This document shows positions 53,174 to 63,421 of a stretch of 64,000 bases of DNA, piece after piece. Made by a program: the position numbers and the translations under genes. How positions within the stretch are numbered: position 1 is the first letter of the stretch; each line of letters begins with the position of its first letter. Below the pieces are notes generated by a model that did no database searches, was not told the origin of the DNA, and saw only the letters and a program-made list of their open reading frames with translations. The stretch comes from Candidatus Nucleicultrix amoebiphila FS5 (GTDB lineage: Bacteria; Pseudomonadota; Alphaproteobacteria; Caedimonadales; Nucleicultricaceae), in the NCBI RefSeq assembly GCF_002117145.1, contig NZ_CP008743.1, positions 1,573,501 through 1,637,500 of the forward strand, read 5' to 3'.

Positions 53174-55418
53174 TTCTCCTCGCATTTTAAGAAGATTGCG
53201 AGAAATTCTGGGGGGCGCAGCCATCACTCCAGAAGAAAAGCTGAATGCTATCGTTAAGATTATCGCTAATGAAATGGCTGTTGATGTCTGTTCTATTTAT
53301 ATCCTTCGAGCGGGTGTTGTTTTAGAATTATTTGCGACTTATGGTCTTAATCCTCAGGCGATACATCAAACACGTCTAAAATTTGGACAAGGGATTGTGG
53401 GAGATGTGGCGCAAAATTTTAGACCATTAGTTCTTTCCGACGTGCAGTCGTATCAGAATTTTCATTTTGTTGAAGGTATTGGAGAGGAAAATTTACATTC
53501 TTTTGCTGGCGTTCCTATAAGTCGAGGAGGGAATGTATTAGGTGTCTTAGCTATTCAAAGCTATGTAAAGCGTCTTTATTTCAACGAAGAGGTTGAGATT
53601 CTCCAGACTATTGCCATGATTCTAGCAGAGATAATTGCTTCGGGAGAAATAATCTCAAAGAATGAAATTTTACCCTCAGAAGGAGTCGAATCCCTTTCGA
53701 TACATCTAAAAGGAATTTCATTAAATCCTGGTTTAGTCATTGGTCAAGCTGTCTCACATCATCCAGGTGTGATGATTAAACGTTTGATTTCTGACGATGT
53801 AGGTGAAGAGCGCAAACGCTTTAACAAAGCAGTGCGAAGAATGCAAGCTTCTTTAAAAAATTTAATTGGCGAGAGTATGTTAATAGCGCTTGGTGAGGAA
53901 AAGAGCATTTTAGAAGCCTATCAAATGTTTGCCCAAGACTACGGCTGGTTAAAAAGCATCCGCAAATCGATTGATACAGGCTTAAGCGCTGAAGCAGCAG
54001 TGCAACAATTTCAAGCGAATCTTCGTCAAGAGTTGCGCAAATCACCTGATAGCTATTTTAAAGAAAGGCTTTTGGATTTTGAAGATTTAACGAATCGTTT
54101 ATTGCATCATTTAGTTGGAGATAAGGAATATGGTCATCTTGAGGGACGTCAAGGTATTGTTGTAATCGCGCGTAATTTAGGGCCAGCTGAATTGCTTGAG
54201 TACGAAAAATATAATGTGCAAGGGCTTATTTTAGAAGAGGGATTAGATACGGCTCATGTATCGATTATTGCTCGAGCCTTGAATATTCCAGTTGTGAGTC
54301 GTGTGTCACGAATATCTTTACGTGTTGAACCTGGTGATCAGGTAATTGTTGATGGTGATAAAGGACAAGTGATCCTGAATCCAAATGATGAGGATGTTGT
54401 TGCATTTGAAAAAAACATACAAACTCGGAGACGACGATTTCAGATTATTGAAAAAAATCTTAATATGTCTTCAGTTACAAAGGATGGTCAGAGAATTTCG
54501 CTGCATCTTAATGTAGGGTTGCAGGGAGATCTAAAATACATTTCTTATGATGCAATTGATGGGATTGGTCTTTATCGAACGGAAATCCCCTTTATGATGG
54601 CTGAAACTTATCCGGATGTGGCGACGCAGACACGTATTTATGGGGATATTTTAGCAGCAGCAAAAGATAAGCCCGTATACTTTCGTACCTTGGATATAGG
54701 GGGTGATAAAATTTTGCCTTATTTACGTGAACCTGAAGATGAAAATCCTATGATGGGTTGGCGTGCGATTCGCATTGGATTAGATCGCCCTATTCTTTTG
54801 AGACAACAATTAAGGGCACTTATTAAGGCAGCAAGTGGTAAAAACCTTAATGTGATGTTTCCTATGATTGCAGATATCAAAGAACTGATTGAAGCTCGAA
54901 AAATTTTAGATCTTGAGTTAAAAAATGCAGAAAAAAATAATTTTCTTCTGCCAGCAAGCCTTCATGTGGGCGTAATGCTCGAAGTGCCTTCATTAGTATG
55001 GAGGCTTGACCATCTTTTGTCTGAGGTGGATTTTATTTCTCTTGGATCAAATGATCTTTTTCAATTTTTCTATGCAGCGGATAGAAATAATCATCATCTT
55101 ATTAATCATTTTGATCCTCTGATGTTGTCATTTGTTGAGTTGCTCCAATATATAATTAAGCGTGTTAAACGTAGTAATAAATCAATTACCGTTTGTGGAG
55201 AAATGGCAAGCCAGCCAATTGAAGCTCTTGCGTTGTTGGCACTTGGTTTTCGTTCGTTATCTGTGACGTCATCCTCAATGCCAGCGATCCAAAAAATGAT
55301 ACAGGACATTGAATTAAAGAAAGTTTCTCATTTTGTACAGAATTTGATCAAAATAAAGCGCGAAGATTTCCGCAATAACTTAATTTCCTATGCAATAGAC
55401 CATAACATAAGTATTTGA
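53139..55418 (+). CDS. ptsP: Nitrogen-PTS enzyme I (PtsP)
   Basis: The protein starts with a GAF sensor domain (about residues 20-160: FGQGIVGDVAQNFRPLVLSD and FAGVPISRGGNVLGVLAIQS). The enzyme I part follows: the phospho-His in LDTAHVSIIARALNIPVV, GIDGIGLYRTEIPFM, the PEP-binding GGDKILPYLREPEDENPMMG and the late catalytic Cys in VCGEMASQP. It passes phosphate from PEP to NPr. I chose ATG 53139 (759 aa) over the TTG at 53127. NPr and EIIA-Ntr genes are not in the window. Confidence 0.93.
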   Translation: MNALLNFPLATNSPRILRRLREILGGAAITPEEKLNAIVKIIANEMAVDVCSIYILRAGVVLELFATYGLNPQAIHQTRLKFGQGIVGDVAQNFRPLVLSDVQSYQNFHFVEGIGEENLHSFAGVPISRGGNVLGVLAIQSYVKRLYFNEEVEILQTIAMILAEIIASGEIISKNEILPSEGVESLSIHLKGISLNPGLVIGQAVSHHPGVMIKRLISDDVGEERKRFNKAVRRMQASLKNLIGESMLIALGEEKSILEAYQMFAQDYGWLKSIRKSIDTGLSAEAAVQQFQANLRQELRKSPDSYFKERLLDFEDLTNRLLHHLVGDKEYGHLEGRQGIVVIARNLGPAELLEYEKYNVQGLILEEGLDTAHVSIIARALNIPVVSRVSRISLRVEPGDQVIVDGDKGQVILNPNDEDVVAFEKNIQTRRRRFQIIEKNLNMSSVTKDGQRISLHLNVGLQGDLKYISYDAIDGIGLYRTEIPFMMAETYPDVATQTRIYGDILAAAKDKPVYFRTLDIGGDKILPYLREPEDENPMMGWRAIRIGLDRPILLRQQLRALIKAASGKNLNVMFPMIADIKELIEARKILDLELKNAEKNNFLLPASLHVGVMLEVPSLVWRLDHLLSEVDFISLGSNDLFQFFYAADRNNHHLINHFDPLMLSFVELLQYIIKRVKRSNKSITVCGEMASQPIEALALLALGFRSLSVTSSSMPAIQKMIQDIELKKVSHFVQNLIKIKREDFRNNLISYAIDHNISI

Positions 55419-55489
55419 TGAATAAATTCTTGCTCTTAATCTGATTTTATTGTTAATATTCTAGAATTCATTTAAAAGGGCCCTGAGGC

Positions 55490-56518
55490 ATGAAAAAAAA
55501 TCTAAAAAAGTCACGTCAACTTGACTTTGAGGAGCAACACAACATCGATGAGGCGAAGCCCTCTAAATCTGCAGTTCATGCTGTTGTCAAAGAAGCTGAG
55601 ATTGCTCAAGAACCAGAAACTACAGTATCTGTCTCTGCGATTTTGAAGAATGCGCGTCGTAAAAAGGGCGTTAACTTGAGTGAAGTGGCTTCTGATTTAA
55701 GGATTTCTCAAAGATATGTTACTGCCTTGGAAGAAGGAGATCGTGCTCATTTACCGGAGCGTGTCTATACTTTGGGTTTTGTGCGTTCTTATGCCAAATA
55801 TTTAAATCTCGATGAAGAACAAATTCTTAGTCAGTTTAAAGTTGAAGTTTTAGGTGATCCCTTAAAACTTAAATTGGTTTTTCCAAAGCCTGTTGCTGAA
55901 GCTAATAGTCCTCGTGATTTAATCATTATTTTTTCTACAGTGGCAGTAATTTTGGGGTTTGGAGGGTGGCTTGCTTACTCTAAATTTAATGGAAACATTA
56001 CGCAAAATGATGCATCAGAACAGGAAATTCTTGAGAGTGATCCCGTTAACGATGAGAACGTCGCTCAACCCGTTGAAGATAGCGAAGAATCAATAGTTTC
56101 AAATGAAACACAAATACCGGAAACGTTAAATCAAGATGAAGCAGAAGCAGATGTTAAAAATACGGCCTCTGCTGACACTGTTACTAAATCTCAAGATGAA
56201 ACTCCATCCAAAATCATAGAAGCAAAAGATACTCAAACAACGACTCCGGAAATTCCTGCTGTGCAGTTGATTTTTACTGGTGAGTCATGGATTGAAGTCA
56301 AAGATAATGAAGGAAAAATTCTGGTTCGTAAGAACTTTAGATTGGGAGAAAGTTATGTATTGCCTCAAAAGCTGGGGCTTAAGCTTTCAACTGGCAATGC
56401 TGGAGCTGTGAAGTTAAGTGTTGATGGTAAAGAAGGCACAGTTCTAGGTAAAGTAGGAGAGATAAAGCGTATCTCTCTTGAGCCAGAGACCTTAAAGTCC
56501 TATATCAACGCCCATTAG
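55490..56518 (+). CDS. rodZ: RodZ-type cytoskeletal membrane protein (HTH plus DUF4115)
   Basis: The 342-residue protein has a variable N-terminus, an HTH_25 domain (about residues 48-118: ILKNARRKKGVNLSEVASDL, RISQRYVTALEEGD, YTLGFVRSYAKYLNL), one membrane helix (about 143-163), an acidic linker and a C-terminal DUF4115 beta domain (GESWIEVKDNEGKILVRKNF). RodZ links MreB to the cell wall. It lies between ptsP and hisS, 20 bp before hisS. Confidence 0.85.
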   Translation: MKKNLKKSRQLDFEEQHNIDEAKPSKSAVHAVVKEAEIAQEPETTVSVSAILKNARRKKGVNLSEVASDLRISQRYVTALEEGDRAHLPERVYTLGFVRSYAKYLNLDEEQILSQFKVEVLGDPLKLKLVFPKPVAEANSPRDLIIIFSTVAVILGFGGWLAYSKFNGNITQNDASEQEILESDPVNDENVAQPVEDSEESIVSNETQIPETLNQDEAEADVKNTASADTVTKSQDETPSKIIEAKDTQTTTPEIPAVQLIFTGESWIEVKDNEGKILVRKNFRLGESYVLPQKLGLKLSTGNAGAVKLSVDGKEGTVLGKVGEIKRISLEPETLKSYINAH

Positions 56519-56538
56519 TAAATTATCTGAGGTTACCT

Positions 56539-57780
56539 GTGTTTCAATCTGTTCGTGGAACTCACGATTTATTGCCTGAAGAATTCCGGCGCCATCAACA
56601 CATCATAGAAACAGCGCAGAATGTGAGCGCGCTTTATGGTTATGAACCAATCTCTACGCCAATTTTCGAATTTACAAGTGTCTTTCATCGTCTGGGGGAA
56701 ACCAGTGATGTGGTTAGTAAAGAAACTTATACTTTTGAAGACAGGGGAGGTGAATCTATTACTTTGCGTCCCGAAGGAACAGCGGCTATTGTACGTGCGC
56801 TTATTTCTAATGGTCTCACACAACAATTGCCTCTACGTTTTTTCTACCATGGACCAATGTTTCGTTATGATCGTCCTCAAAAGGGTCGTCAGCGTCAATT
56901 TCATCAGATTGGTATAGAACTTTTTGGTGTTTCAGAACCTGCTGGTGATGTCGAATCTATTGCTACTGCAGTGCAAATTTTACGAGCGTTGAATATCCTT
57001 GATAAGACGAAACTTTATATCAACAGTTTGGGGGATACGGAAAGTCGTTCCCAATATAGGAAAGTTTTAGTTGAATATCTCAAAGATCATGAAAAGGATC
57101 TTTCTGTAGAGAGCAAAACGCGTCTTGTTAAAAATCCTTTGAGAATTCTTGACTCTAAAGATCATAATGATAAAAAAATTATTGCTCATGCGCCTGTCTA
57201 TACACAATATCTAACATCCTATGCTGAAGATTTTTTTGCTCAAGTTCAACAGAATCTTGATAGTCTTGAGATTGCTTACAACATTGACTCTCGGTTAGTT
57301 CGTGGCCTTGACTATTATTGTCATACGGCTTTTGTGTTTCGTACGGATGAATTAGGCTCTCAAGGAGAAGTTTTGGGTGGCGGTCGTTATGATGGACTCG
57401 TAAAATCTATGAATGGTCCTGAGATACCTGGTATTGGATGGGCTGCAGGTATTGAACGATTAGCTCTTATTTCGCAGTTTGATTTTGAGCAAAAACCAAT
57501 TGTAGCGATCATTCCTCTTGGTGCTGCAGCAGAAGTGAAAGCGTTTAAGTTAGCACAAGAATTAAGAAATTCTATGGTTTCAGTGGATATGCTCTATACT
57601 GGTTCTGTTCAAAAGCGTTTTAAACGTGCCGATAAAATCAAAGCGAGTATTGCGATTATTATTGGAGATGAAGAAATTAAAAACAACTCCGTTACACTGC
57701 GTGACCTGAAAAAGGGCGAACAAAAAACCGTACCTCATGAGCAGATGTTCACTGAGCTTAAACAACATTTGCTGTCATAA
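56539..57780 (+). CDS. hisS: Histidyl-tRNA synthetase
   Basis: The 413-residue class II synthetase has the motif 1 region, LRPEGTAAIVRA (motif 2), RYDRPQKGRQRQFHQIGIE, the histidine-binding RGLDYYCHTAFVF and the late GWAAGIERLAL (motif 3), then an anticodon domain. It begins with GTG (MFQSVRGTHDLLPEE) preceded by GAGG six bases upstream. It is 12 bp from prfA and part of the rodZ-hisS-prfA-prmC-clpB series. Confidence 0.97.
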   Translation: MFQSVRGTHDLLPEEFRRHQHIIETAQNVSALYGYEPISTPIFEFTSVFHRLGETSDVVSKETYTFEDRGGESITLRPEGTAAIVRALISNGLTQQLPLRFFYHGPMFRYDRPQKGRQRQFHQIGIELFGVSEPAGDVESIATAVQILRALNILDKTKLYINSLGDTESRSQYRKVLVEYLKDHEKDLSVESKTRLVKNPLRILDSKDHNDKKIIAHAPVYTQYLTSYAEDFFAQVQQNLDSLEIAYNIDSRLVRGLDYYCHTAFVFRTDELGSQGEVLGGGRYDGLVKSMNGPEIPGIGWAAGIERLALISQFDFEQKPIVAIIPLGAAAEVKAFKLAQELRNSMVSVDMLYTGSVQKRFKRADKIKASIAIIIGDEEIKNNSVTLRDLKKGEQKTVPHEQMFTELKQHLLS

Positions 57781-57792
57781 AAGGGTGTTATA

Positions 57793-58869
57793 ATGAGTTT
57801 TGATAAAAAGCTAGACCAAGTCACGGCTCGTTTTTATGAACTGAGAGATTTGCTAGCACAAGGAAGCTTTTCAGATAATCAAGATTATGGTCGACTCTCT
57901 AAAGAGTATTCCGATTTAAAAGATGTTTCTGATGCGATAACCGAATTACGCAAAACCCAAAAAGAATTTCAAGATCTAAAAAGCATGTTAGACGATAGTC
58001 AGGCTGATCCTGAACTGCGAAAGATTGCAGAATCAGAATATGTTTCTGTAAAAGATAAAATCCCTGATTTGGAAAAAAGAATTAAAATACTTCTCCTCCC
58101 TAAGGATAAGGACGATGAACGAAATGCTATTTTAGAAATTCGTGCAGGTACTGGAGGCGAAGAAGCGGCGCTTTTCGCTGCTAATCTTCTTAGGATGTAT
58201 CAACGCTATGCTGAAATTCATGGTTGGCGATTTGAAATTATGGAGCATAGTGATACTGGCTTAGGCGGTATTAAAGAAGCAAGCGTTACGATTTCTGGAC
58301 GAGGAGTGTTTTCTCGGTTAAAATTTGAGTCAGGCGTTCATCGTGTGCAACGCGTTCCTGCAACTGAAGCTTCAGGTCGAATTCATACTTCGGCGGCAAC
58401 AGTCGCTGTACTTCCTGAAGCTGAAGAGGTTGATATTCATATTGAAGAAAAAGATTTACGTATCGACGTATTTCGTTCAAGTGGTCCAGGTGGACAGTCA
58501 GTGAATACAACGGATAGTGCTGTGCGTATTACACATATCCCAACGGGTGTTGTGGTGCAGCAGCAAGATGAAAAATCTCAACACAAGAACAAAGCAAAAG
58601 CTCTGAAAATTTTAAGAGCACGTCTTTATGATCTTGAACGACAAAAGCAAGAGCTTGCAAGAGCGTCAGCTAGAAAGGGCCAAATTGGTTCCGGAGATCG
58701 TTCCGAGCGTATTCGGACCTATAACTATCCTCAGGGCAGAGTCACTGACCATCGAATTGGTTTAACAATTTATAAACTTGCACTTGTTCTTGATGGCAAT
58801 GCCTTGGATGAATTGATTGAACCATTAATTGCTGAAGACCAGGCTTCAAAATTGTTAGATTTAGATTAA
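57793..58869 (+). CDS. prfA: Peptide chain release factor 1
   Basis: The 358-residue factor has the RF1 features: the N-terminal helical domain, [42 protein letters not shown] with the PAT (PxT) tripeptide that reads UAA/UAG, and [18 protein letters not shown] with the GGQ peptide-release motif. The PxT motif, not SPF, identifies RF1. prmC, which methylates the Gln of GGQ, follows directly. Confidence 0.97.
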   Translation: MSFDKKLDQVTARFYELRDLLAQGSFSDNQDYGRLSKEYSDLKDVSDAITELRKTQKEFQDLKSMLDDSQADPELRKIAESEYVSVKDKIPDLEKRIKILLLPKDKDDERNAILEIRAGTGGEEAALFAANLLRMYQRYAEIHGWRFEIMEHSDTGLGGIKEASVTISGRGVFSRLKFESGVHRVQRVPATEASGRIHTSAATVAVLPEAEEVDIHIEEKDLRIDVFRSSGPGGQSVNTTDSAVRITHIPTGVVVQQQDEKSQHKNKAKALKILRARLYDLERQKQELARASARKGQIGSGDRSERIRTYNYPQGRVTDHRIGLTIYKLALVLDGNALDELIEPLIAEDQASKLLDLD

Positions 58870-58876
58870 ATATCCC

Positions 58877-59728
58877 ATGATTCTACATGAAGCTTTGATA
58901 GCCGGTGTAGGCAAATTAATCCAATCTGGAATTATTTCTGCAAGATTGGATGCTAGGTTGTTGCTGGCTCATACTCTTCACTGTGATGTGAGCTATATTG
59001 TGCTAAACCCCCATGTGACCTTGAGTATTGAACAAATTAATGAATTCCAACAGTTAATTGATAGGCGCTTTCTTAAAGAACCAATCGCTAAAATCCTAGG
59101 TCAGAAGGAATTCTGGAGTCTACCTTTTAAAGTAACGCAAGATACTTTGGATCCAAGGCCGGAAACTGAAATTATTCTTGAAGCTCTTCTGAAGTATCGT
59201 CCGGATAAAAATTTTCCTTACACAGTTTTAGACCTAGGAACAGGGAGTGGATGTCTTCTGTTGTCAACTCTACATGAGTATCTTAAGGCTAAAGGCATCG
59301 GTGTTGATATTATTCCTCTTGCACTTAAAGTGGCTGAAGAAAATGCGCGTAACTTAAATTTGCATGAAAGATCTGAATTTATATTGAGTGATTGGGGCTT
59401 GGGATTAAAGGGGGAATTTGATATTATCGTAAGTAATCCCCCATATATCATGAAAGCAGATATTGCTCGGTTGGATGACGATGTAAAGAACTATGAACCT
59501 CATTTGGCTCTTGATGGTGGGGATGATGGTTTGGAGTGTTATAGAGTCTTAGGGGGGAAAGTTAAGAAGCTTTTAAAACCTGATGGAATTGCAATCCTAG
59601 AAATTGGTCAAAATCAACATAATGATGTAGAGAAGATTTTTACTTCAGAGGGATTTAAAGTCCTAGAGTGGTGTCAGGATTTAAGTGGTATTCTAAGAAC
59701 TGGAGTATTTTCAATCAAAGAGAAGTAA
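58877..59728 (+). CDS. prmC: Release factor glutamine methyltransferase
   Basis: The 283-residue enzyme methylates the GGQ glutamine of RF1 and RF2. It has PILKILGQKEFW-like PIAKILGQKEFWSLPFKV, then motif I VLDLGTGSGCLLLSTL and the substrate motif NPPY (IIVSNPPYIMKADIAR). It lies 7 bp after prfA, the classical partner. clpB follows with 9 bp between. Confidence 0.95.
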   Translation: MILHEALIAGVGKLIQSGIISARLDARLLLAHTLHCDVSYIVLNPHVTLSIEQINEFQQLIDRRFLKEPIAKILGQKEFWSLPFKVTQDTLDPRPETEIILEALLKYRPDKNFPYTVLDLGTGSGCLLLSTLHEYLKAKGIGVDIIPLALKVAEENARNLNLHERSEFILSDWGLGLKGEFDIIVSNPPYIMKADIARLDDDVKNYEPHLALDGGDDGLECYRVLGGKVKKLLKPDGIAILEIGQNQHNDVEKIFTSEGFKVLEWCQDLSGILRTGVFSIKEK

Positions 59729-59737
59729 GGTGTGACA

Positions 59738-62308
59738 ATGAATTTGGAAAAATATACGGAAAAAACCAAAGATATTTTACAGAAATCTCAAAGCCTTGCT
59801 TTACGCAGCTCTCATCAAAGATTAGTTCCTGAGCATCTGCTGCTTACTATAATTCAAGATGAAGACTCTACATGTCGTGATCTTTTGCAAATGATAGGTG
59901 TTGACTCATGGGAGTTGCAAAAAGCTTTAGATAAAGCTTTAGAGAAACAACCTAAAGTTGAAGGAAAGGGAGCGGGCCAAATGTATATGGCCCCAGAAGT
60001 TGCTAAAGTCCTCGATGTTGCTGAAAAAAAAGCTGAGAAAGTGGGAGATAGCTTTGTAACCGTTGAACGATTGTTACAGGCTCTCTTAGAAACGCCTCAA
60101 ACTGAAACTGCAAAAATTTTAAAAGAGTTAGGTGGAGTGTCCGCAAAACTTGATGCAGCGATCCAGTCGCTTAGACAAGGAAGAAAAGCTGACTCTCCCA
60201 CCGCAGAAGAAGGTTATAATGCCTTGAAAAAATATGCTCGAGATATTACGGCTTTAGCAAGAACGGGTAAATTGGATCCTGTTATTGGTCGCGATGAAGA
60301 AATAAGACGGACTATTCAAGTATTGGCGCGACGTACAAAAAATAATCCAGTTCTTATAGGTGAACCTGGTGTTGGTAAAACAGCCATTGCAGAAGGGTTA
60401 GCTTTAAGAATTGTGAATGACGATGTGCCTGAAGCCATTAAAAATAAGAAACTTCTTTCCCTTGATTTAGGGGCTCTCATTGCTGGAGCCAAGTTTAGAG
60501 GTGAATTTGAAGAACGGTTAAAAGCTGTTTTACAAGAAATTAGCCATGCTGCAGGGGAGATAATTCTTTTTATTGATGAACTTCATACTTTGGTAGGAGC
60601 GGGTAAGGCTGAAGGAGCTATGGATGCTTCCAACATGTTAAAACCTGCATTGGCTAGAGGTGAGTTACATTGTGTTGGAGCGACTACTTTAAATGAGTAT
60701 CGTCAGTATATTGAAAAGGACGCAGCATTAGCACGACGCTTTCAGCCTGTTTTCGTATCAGAACCTTCTGTGGCCGAAACCATTTCAATTTTAAGAGGAT
60801 TGCGAGATAAGTATGAACTTCATCACGGTGTGCGCATTACAGATAGTGCAATCGTATCCGCGGCGACATTATCTGACCGGTATATTTCTGATCGATTTTT
60901 ACCGGATAAAGCGATCGATTTGATCGATGAAGCGGCAAGTCGCTTACGTATGGAAGTAGATTCCAAACCCGAGGAAATCGATGAACTTGATCGTAAGATT
61001 ATCCAGTTAAAAATTGAACGTGAAGCTCTGAAAAGAGAAAATGATGCTGAGTCTAAAAAGCGCCTTGTTTCTCTTGAGCAAGAGTTATCAGGCTTAGAAA
61101 AAAATTCTGCTGAGTTGACGCAAAAGTGGCAGGCAGAGAAAAGCAAACTGCACGAAACACAAAAATTTAAAGAGCAGTTGGAACAAGCTCGAATAGAACA
61201 AGAAATGGCTGAAAGAAAGGGAGATTATGCAAAAGCTGGTGAGTTGCGCTATAGTGTGATCCCAGCCTTAGAAGAAAAAGTTGCCCAGACAAAAGAAGAA
61301 ACTTCTGAAAATCTATTAAAAGAAGAAGTTACTGAAAATGACATAGCAGCTATTGTGTCACGATGGACTGGAGTTCCCGTTGATAAAATGCTTGAAGGAG
61401 AGCGCGAAAAATTACTCCATATGGAAGAGCATTTAAGAGAACGTGTCGTTGGTCAAGAGCTTGCTATTATTGCACTCTCTGAAGCGGTACGTCGGTCTAG
61501 AGCAGGACTGCAAGATCCCAATCGGCCCATTGGTTCTTTTTTGTTTTTAGGACCGACAGGAGTTGGAAAAACAGAGTTGTCTAAAGCTCTTGCTGAGTTT
61601 TTATTTAACGATGAAACAGCAATGATTCGAATTGATATGTCTGAATATATGGAGAAGCATGCTGTGGCTAGACTTATTGGAGCGCCTCCAGGATACGTTG
61701 GTTATGAAGAAGGCGGAGCATTAACGGAAGCAGTGCGCAGGCGACCTTATCAAGTGATTCTCTTTGATGAAGTAGAAAAGGCTCATCCCGACGTTTTTAA
61801 TATTTTATTGCAAGTTTTGGATGATGGTCGTCTGACAGATGGTCAAGGACGTACAGTAAATTTCACCAATACCGTCATTATTTTGACGTCAAATTTGGGG
61901 AGCGATATCTTGGCTAACTTGGACGATGGTCAGCCAGCGAAGGCTGTGCGTGATCAAGTGATGGCAATTGTGAGAGCTTCTTTCCGTCCTGAATTTTTAA
62001 ATCGCTTGGATGATATCCTCTTATTTAATCGCCTACAATTGAACGATATGAAAACAATTGTCACTATACAATTAAGACGTTTGGAAAAACTTTTAAAAGA
62101 TCGCGGTATTACCCTTGAAGTGGATGATAAAGCACAAGCGTGGCTTGGAAAGGCTGGCTATGACCCTGTTTACGGAGCGCGTCCTCTTAAGCGTGTTATT
62201 CAGAAAAATCTACAAAATGAACTCGCTTCTATGATTTTAGAAGGTAAAATTGAGAAGAGCGTTAAGGTTTCCGTTAAAGGAGATGAGTTGTCAATTAAAG
62301 CACTCTAG
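59738..62308 (+). CDS. clpB: ClpB disaggregase
   Basis: The 856-residue AAA+ chaperone has the N-terminal Clp repeats (residues 1-145), first ATPase domain ([17 protein letters not shown]), the coiled-coil middle domain (about 400-530, rich in Glu, Lys and Arg) and second ATPase domain ([20 protein letters not shown]). It reactivates aggregated proteins with DnaK. I chose ATG 59738 with AAGG seven bases upstream. No heat-shock promoter is seen directly upstream, so it may be carried by the operon. Confidence 0.97.
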   Translation: MNLEKYTEKTKDILQKSQSLALRSSHQRLVPEHLLLTIIQDEDSTCRDLLQMIGVDSWELQKALDKALEKQPKVEGKGAGQMYMAPEVAKVLDVAEKKAEKVGDSFVTVERLLQALLETPQTETAKILKELGGVSAKLDAAIQSLRQGRKADSPTAEEGYNALKKYARDITALARTGKLDPVIGRDEEIRRTIQVLARRTKNNPVLIGEPGVGKTAIAEGLALRIVNDDVPEAIKNKKLLSLDLGALIAGAKFRGEFEERLKAVLQEISHAAGEIILFIDELHTLVGAGKAEGAMDASNMLKPALARGELHCVGATTLNEYRQYIEKDAALARRFQPVFVSEPSVAETISILRGLRDKYELHHGVRITDSAIVSAATLSDRYISDRFLPDKAIDLIDEAASRLRMEVDSKPEEIDELDRKIIQLKIEREALKRENDAESKKRLVSLEQELSGLEKNSAELTQKWQAEKSKLHETQKFKEQLEQARIEQEMAERKGDYAKAGELRYSVIPALEEKVAQTKEETSENLLKEEVTENDIAAIVSRWTGVPVDKMLEGEREKLLHMEEHLRERVVGQELAIIALSEAVRRSRAGLQDPNRPIGSFLFLGPTGVGKTELSKALAEFLFNDETAMIRIDMSEYMEKHAVARLIGAPPGYVGYEEGGALTEAVRRRPYQVILFDEVEKAHPDVFNILLQVLDDGRLTDGQGRTVNFTNTVIILTSNLGSDILANLDDGQPAKAVRDQVMAIVRASFRPEFLNRLDDILLFNRLQLNDMKTIVTIQLRRLEKLLKDRGITLEVDDKAQAWLGKAGYDPVYGARPLKRVIQKNLQNELASMILEGKIEKSVKVSVKGDELSIKAL

Positions 62309-62311
62309 TTG

Positions 62312-62337
62312 CCTAACCTTCAAAAGGCTAAGGTTTT
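62312..62337 (+). terminator. Weak hairpin after clpB
   Basis: AACCTT and AAGGTT form a 6-bp stem around a 9-base loop, followed by only TTC. It may be a weak terminator. Confidence 0.35.
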
Positions 62338-63316
62338 CTATGATCTTTAAGTTTTTCAATGACCATAAAAAAACCAGTAACCATTAAATCCTCGGTTGTC
62401 CGATGTTTGAGAGAAGAGGAAAAGTTCTTCTTTTTTTCTTCCACAAAGTTTTTGGCTGTTTTAAGAGCAGTTTTAGGCAGTTTTTCAAAGGGTACATGAG
62501 GCTCAATAGGACCATAACCAGCGAGCTGTGTGATATAAAACTTGATTTTAATGTTAGGAATTTGAGTTAAACGTTTTTTATAATCTGCCAACAATATGCG
62601 GTTGGGATACCCAGATCCTTTCGTCATGAGAGCATACATAAAATCTGGAATTTCATAAAATTTTAGTTCATGAAAATAGGATGAGAACATTTTATGATCT
62701 CTTAAATCAACTTTATGAAGCATCTTACCGCCAGGTTTTAAAGCTTGAGTCATTTGTCTAGAGCGAGGATAGGATCATCGAGATGTTCAAACACCGATCT
62801 AGAAATGATAAAATCATAATGATTCGAGGTGTTAAAAAAACATTCTGCAGCAGCGTCTTTACCGTAGTATCGATATATTCCTTTAAAAGTCTCTTCATCT
62901 TCAAGGTCCCCCCCCGTAAGAATTTTCTTGAGATTAGGATTATTCTTAAAAAGAGCTTGATAAATTTTTTTATGATGATGACCTTTTCTATGACTATAAA
63001 ATTTATCGGCGAGGTCTATTCTCTGCGCGCCATCTTGGAGCATCAAAAGGGCCACGCCAACGTTATCTCCAGGGCCGACCTCAGCAATGAGTCCCTTAAA
63101 TTTATTAACCTCTCCATAGCGTTTGTAGTCGTCAAAAACGGATTGAATATAGTTTAAAGAATGTTGAGTGCTAAGGGTTCGATGTGTGGTCCCAGAGTCA
63201 GTACCAATGATGCCTAAAGCTGTTTTAATATTAATTTTGCAATTGATATAACAGTAACCAAGACAGCTCAGTAGAAAGTTCTTCTTGACGATATTTTTAA
63301 TGGAAGTAGTGATCAT
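62328..63316 (-). pseudogene. Class I methyltransferase broken into two frames (or coupled pair)
   Basis: The 188-residue frame from ATG 63316 carries the SAM-binding region (IAEVGPGDNVGVALLML) and ends IISRSVFEHLDDPILALDK. The 141-residue frame from ATG 62753 starts MTQALKPGGKMLHKVDLRDH and continues to 62328. The halves join into one normal methyltransferase across the ATGA at 62750-62753: adding one A would read through as LDKMTQALKPGG. A one-base loss in an A-run is therefore likely. Alternatively, coupled re-initiation at ATGA or a sequencing error explains it. The substrate is unknown. Confidence 0.7.
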
Positions 63317-63421
63317 TTTTCTCTCTTAAGCCAATGGAAATTTTATGAGAGTCTATTATCAGGTAAAGGGATATTTATTCAAGCAGATATCCCTTATTTT
63401 TTCTATTTCTATGAAACTCTT

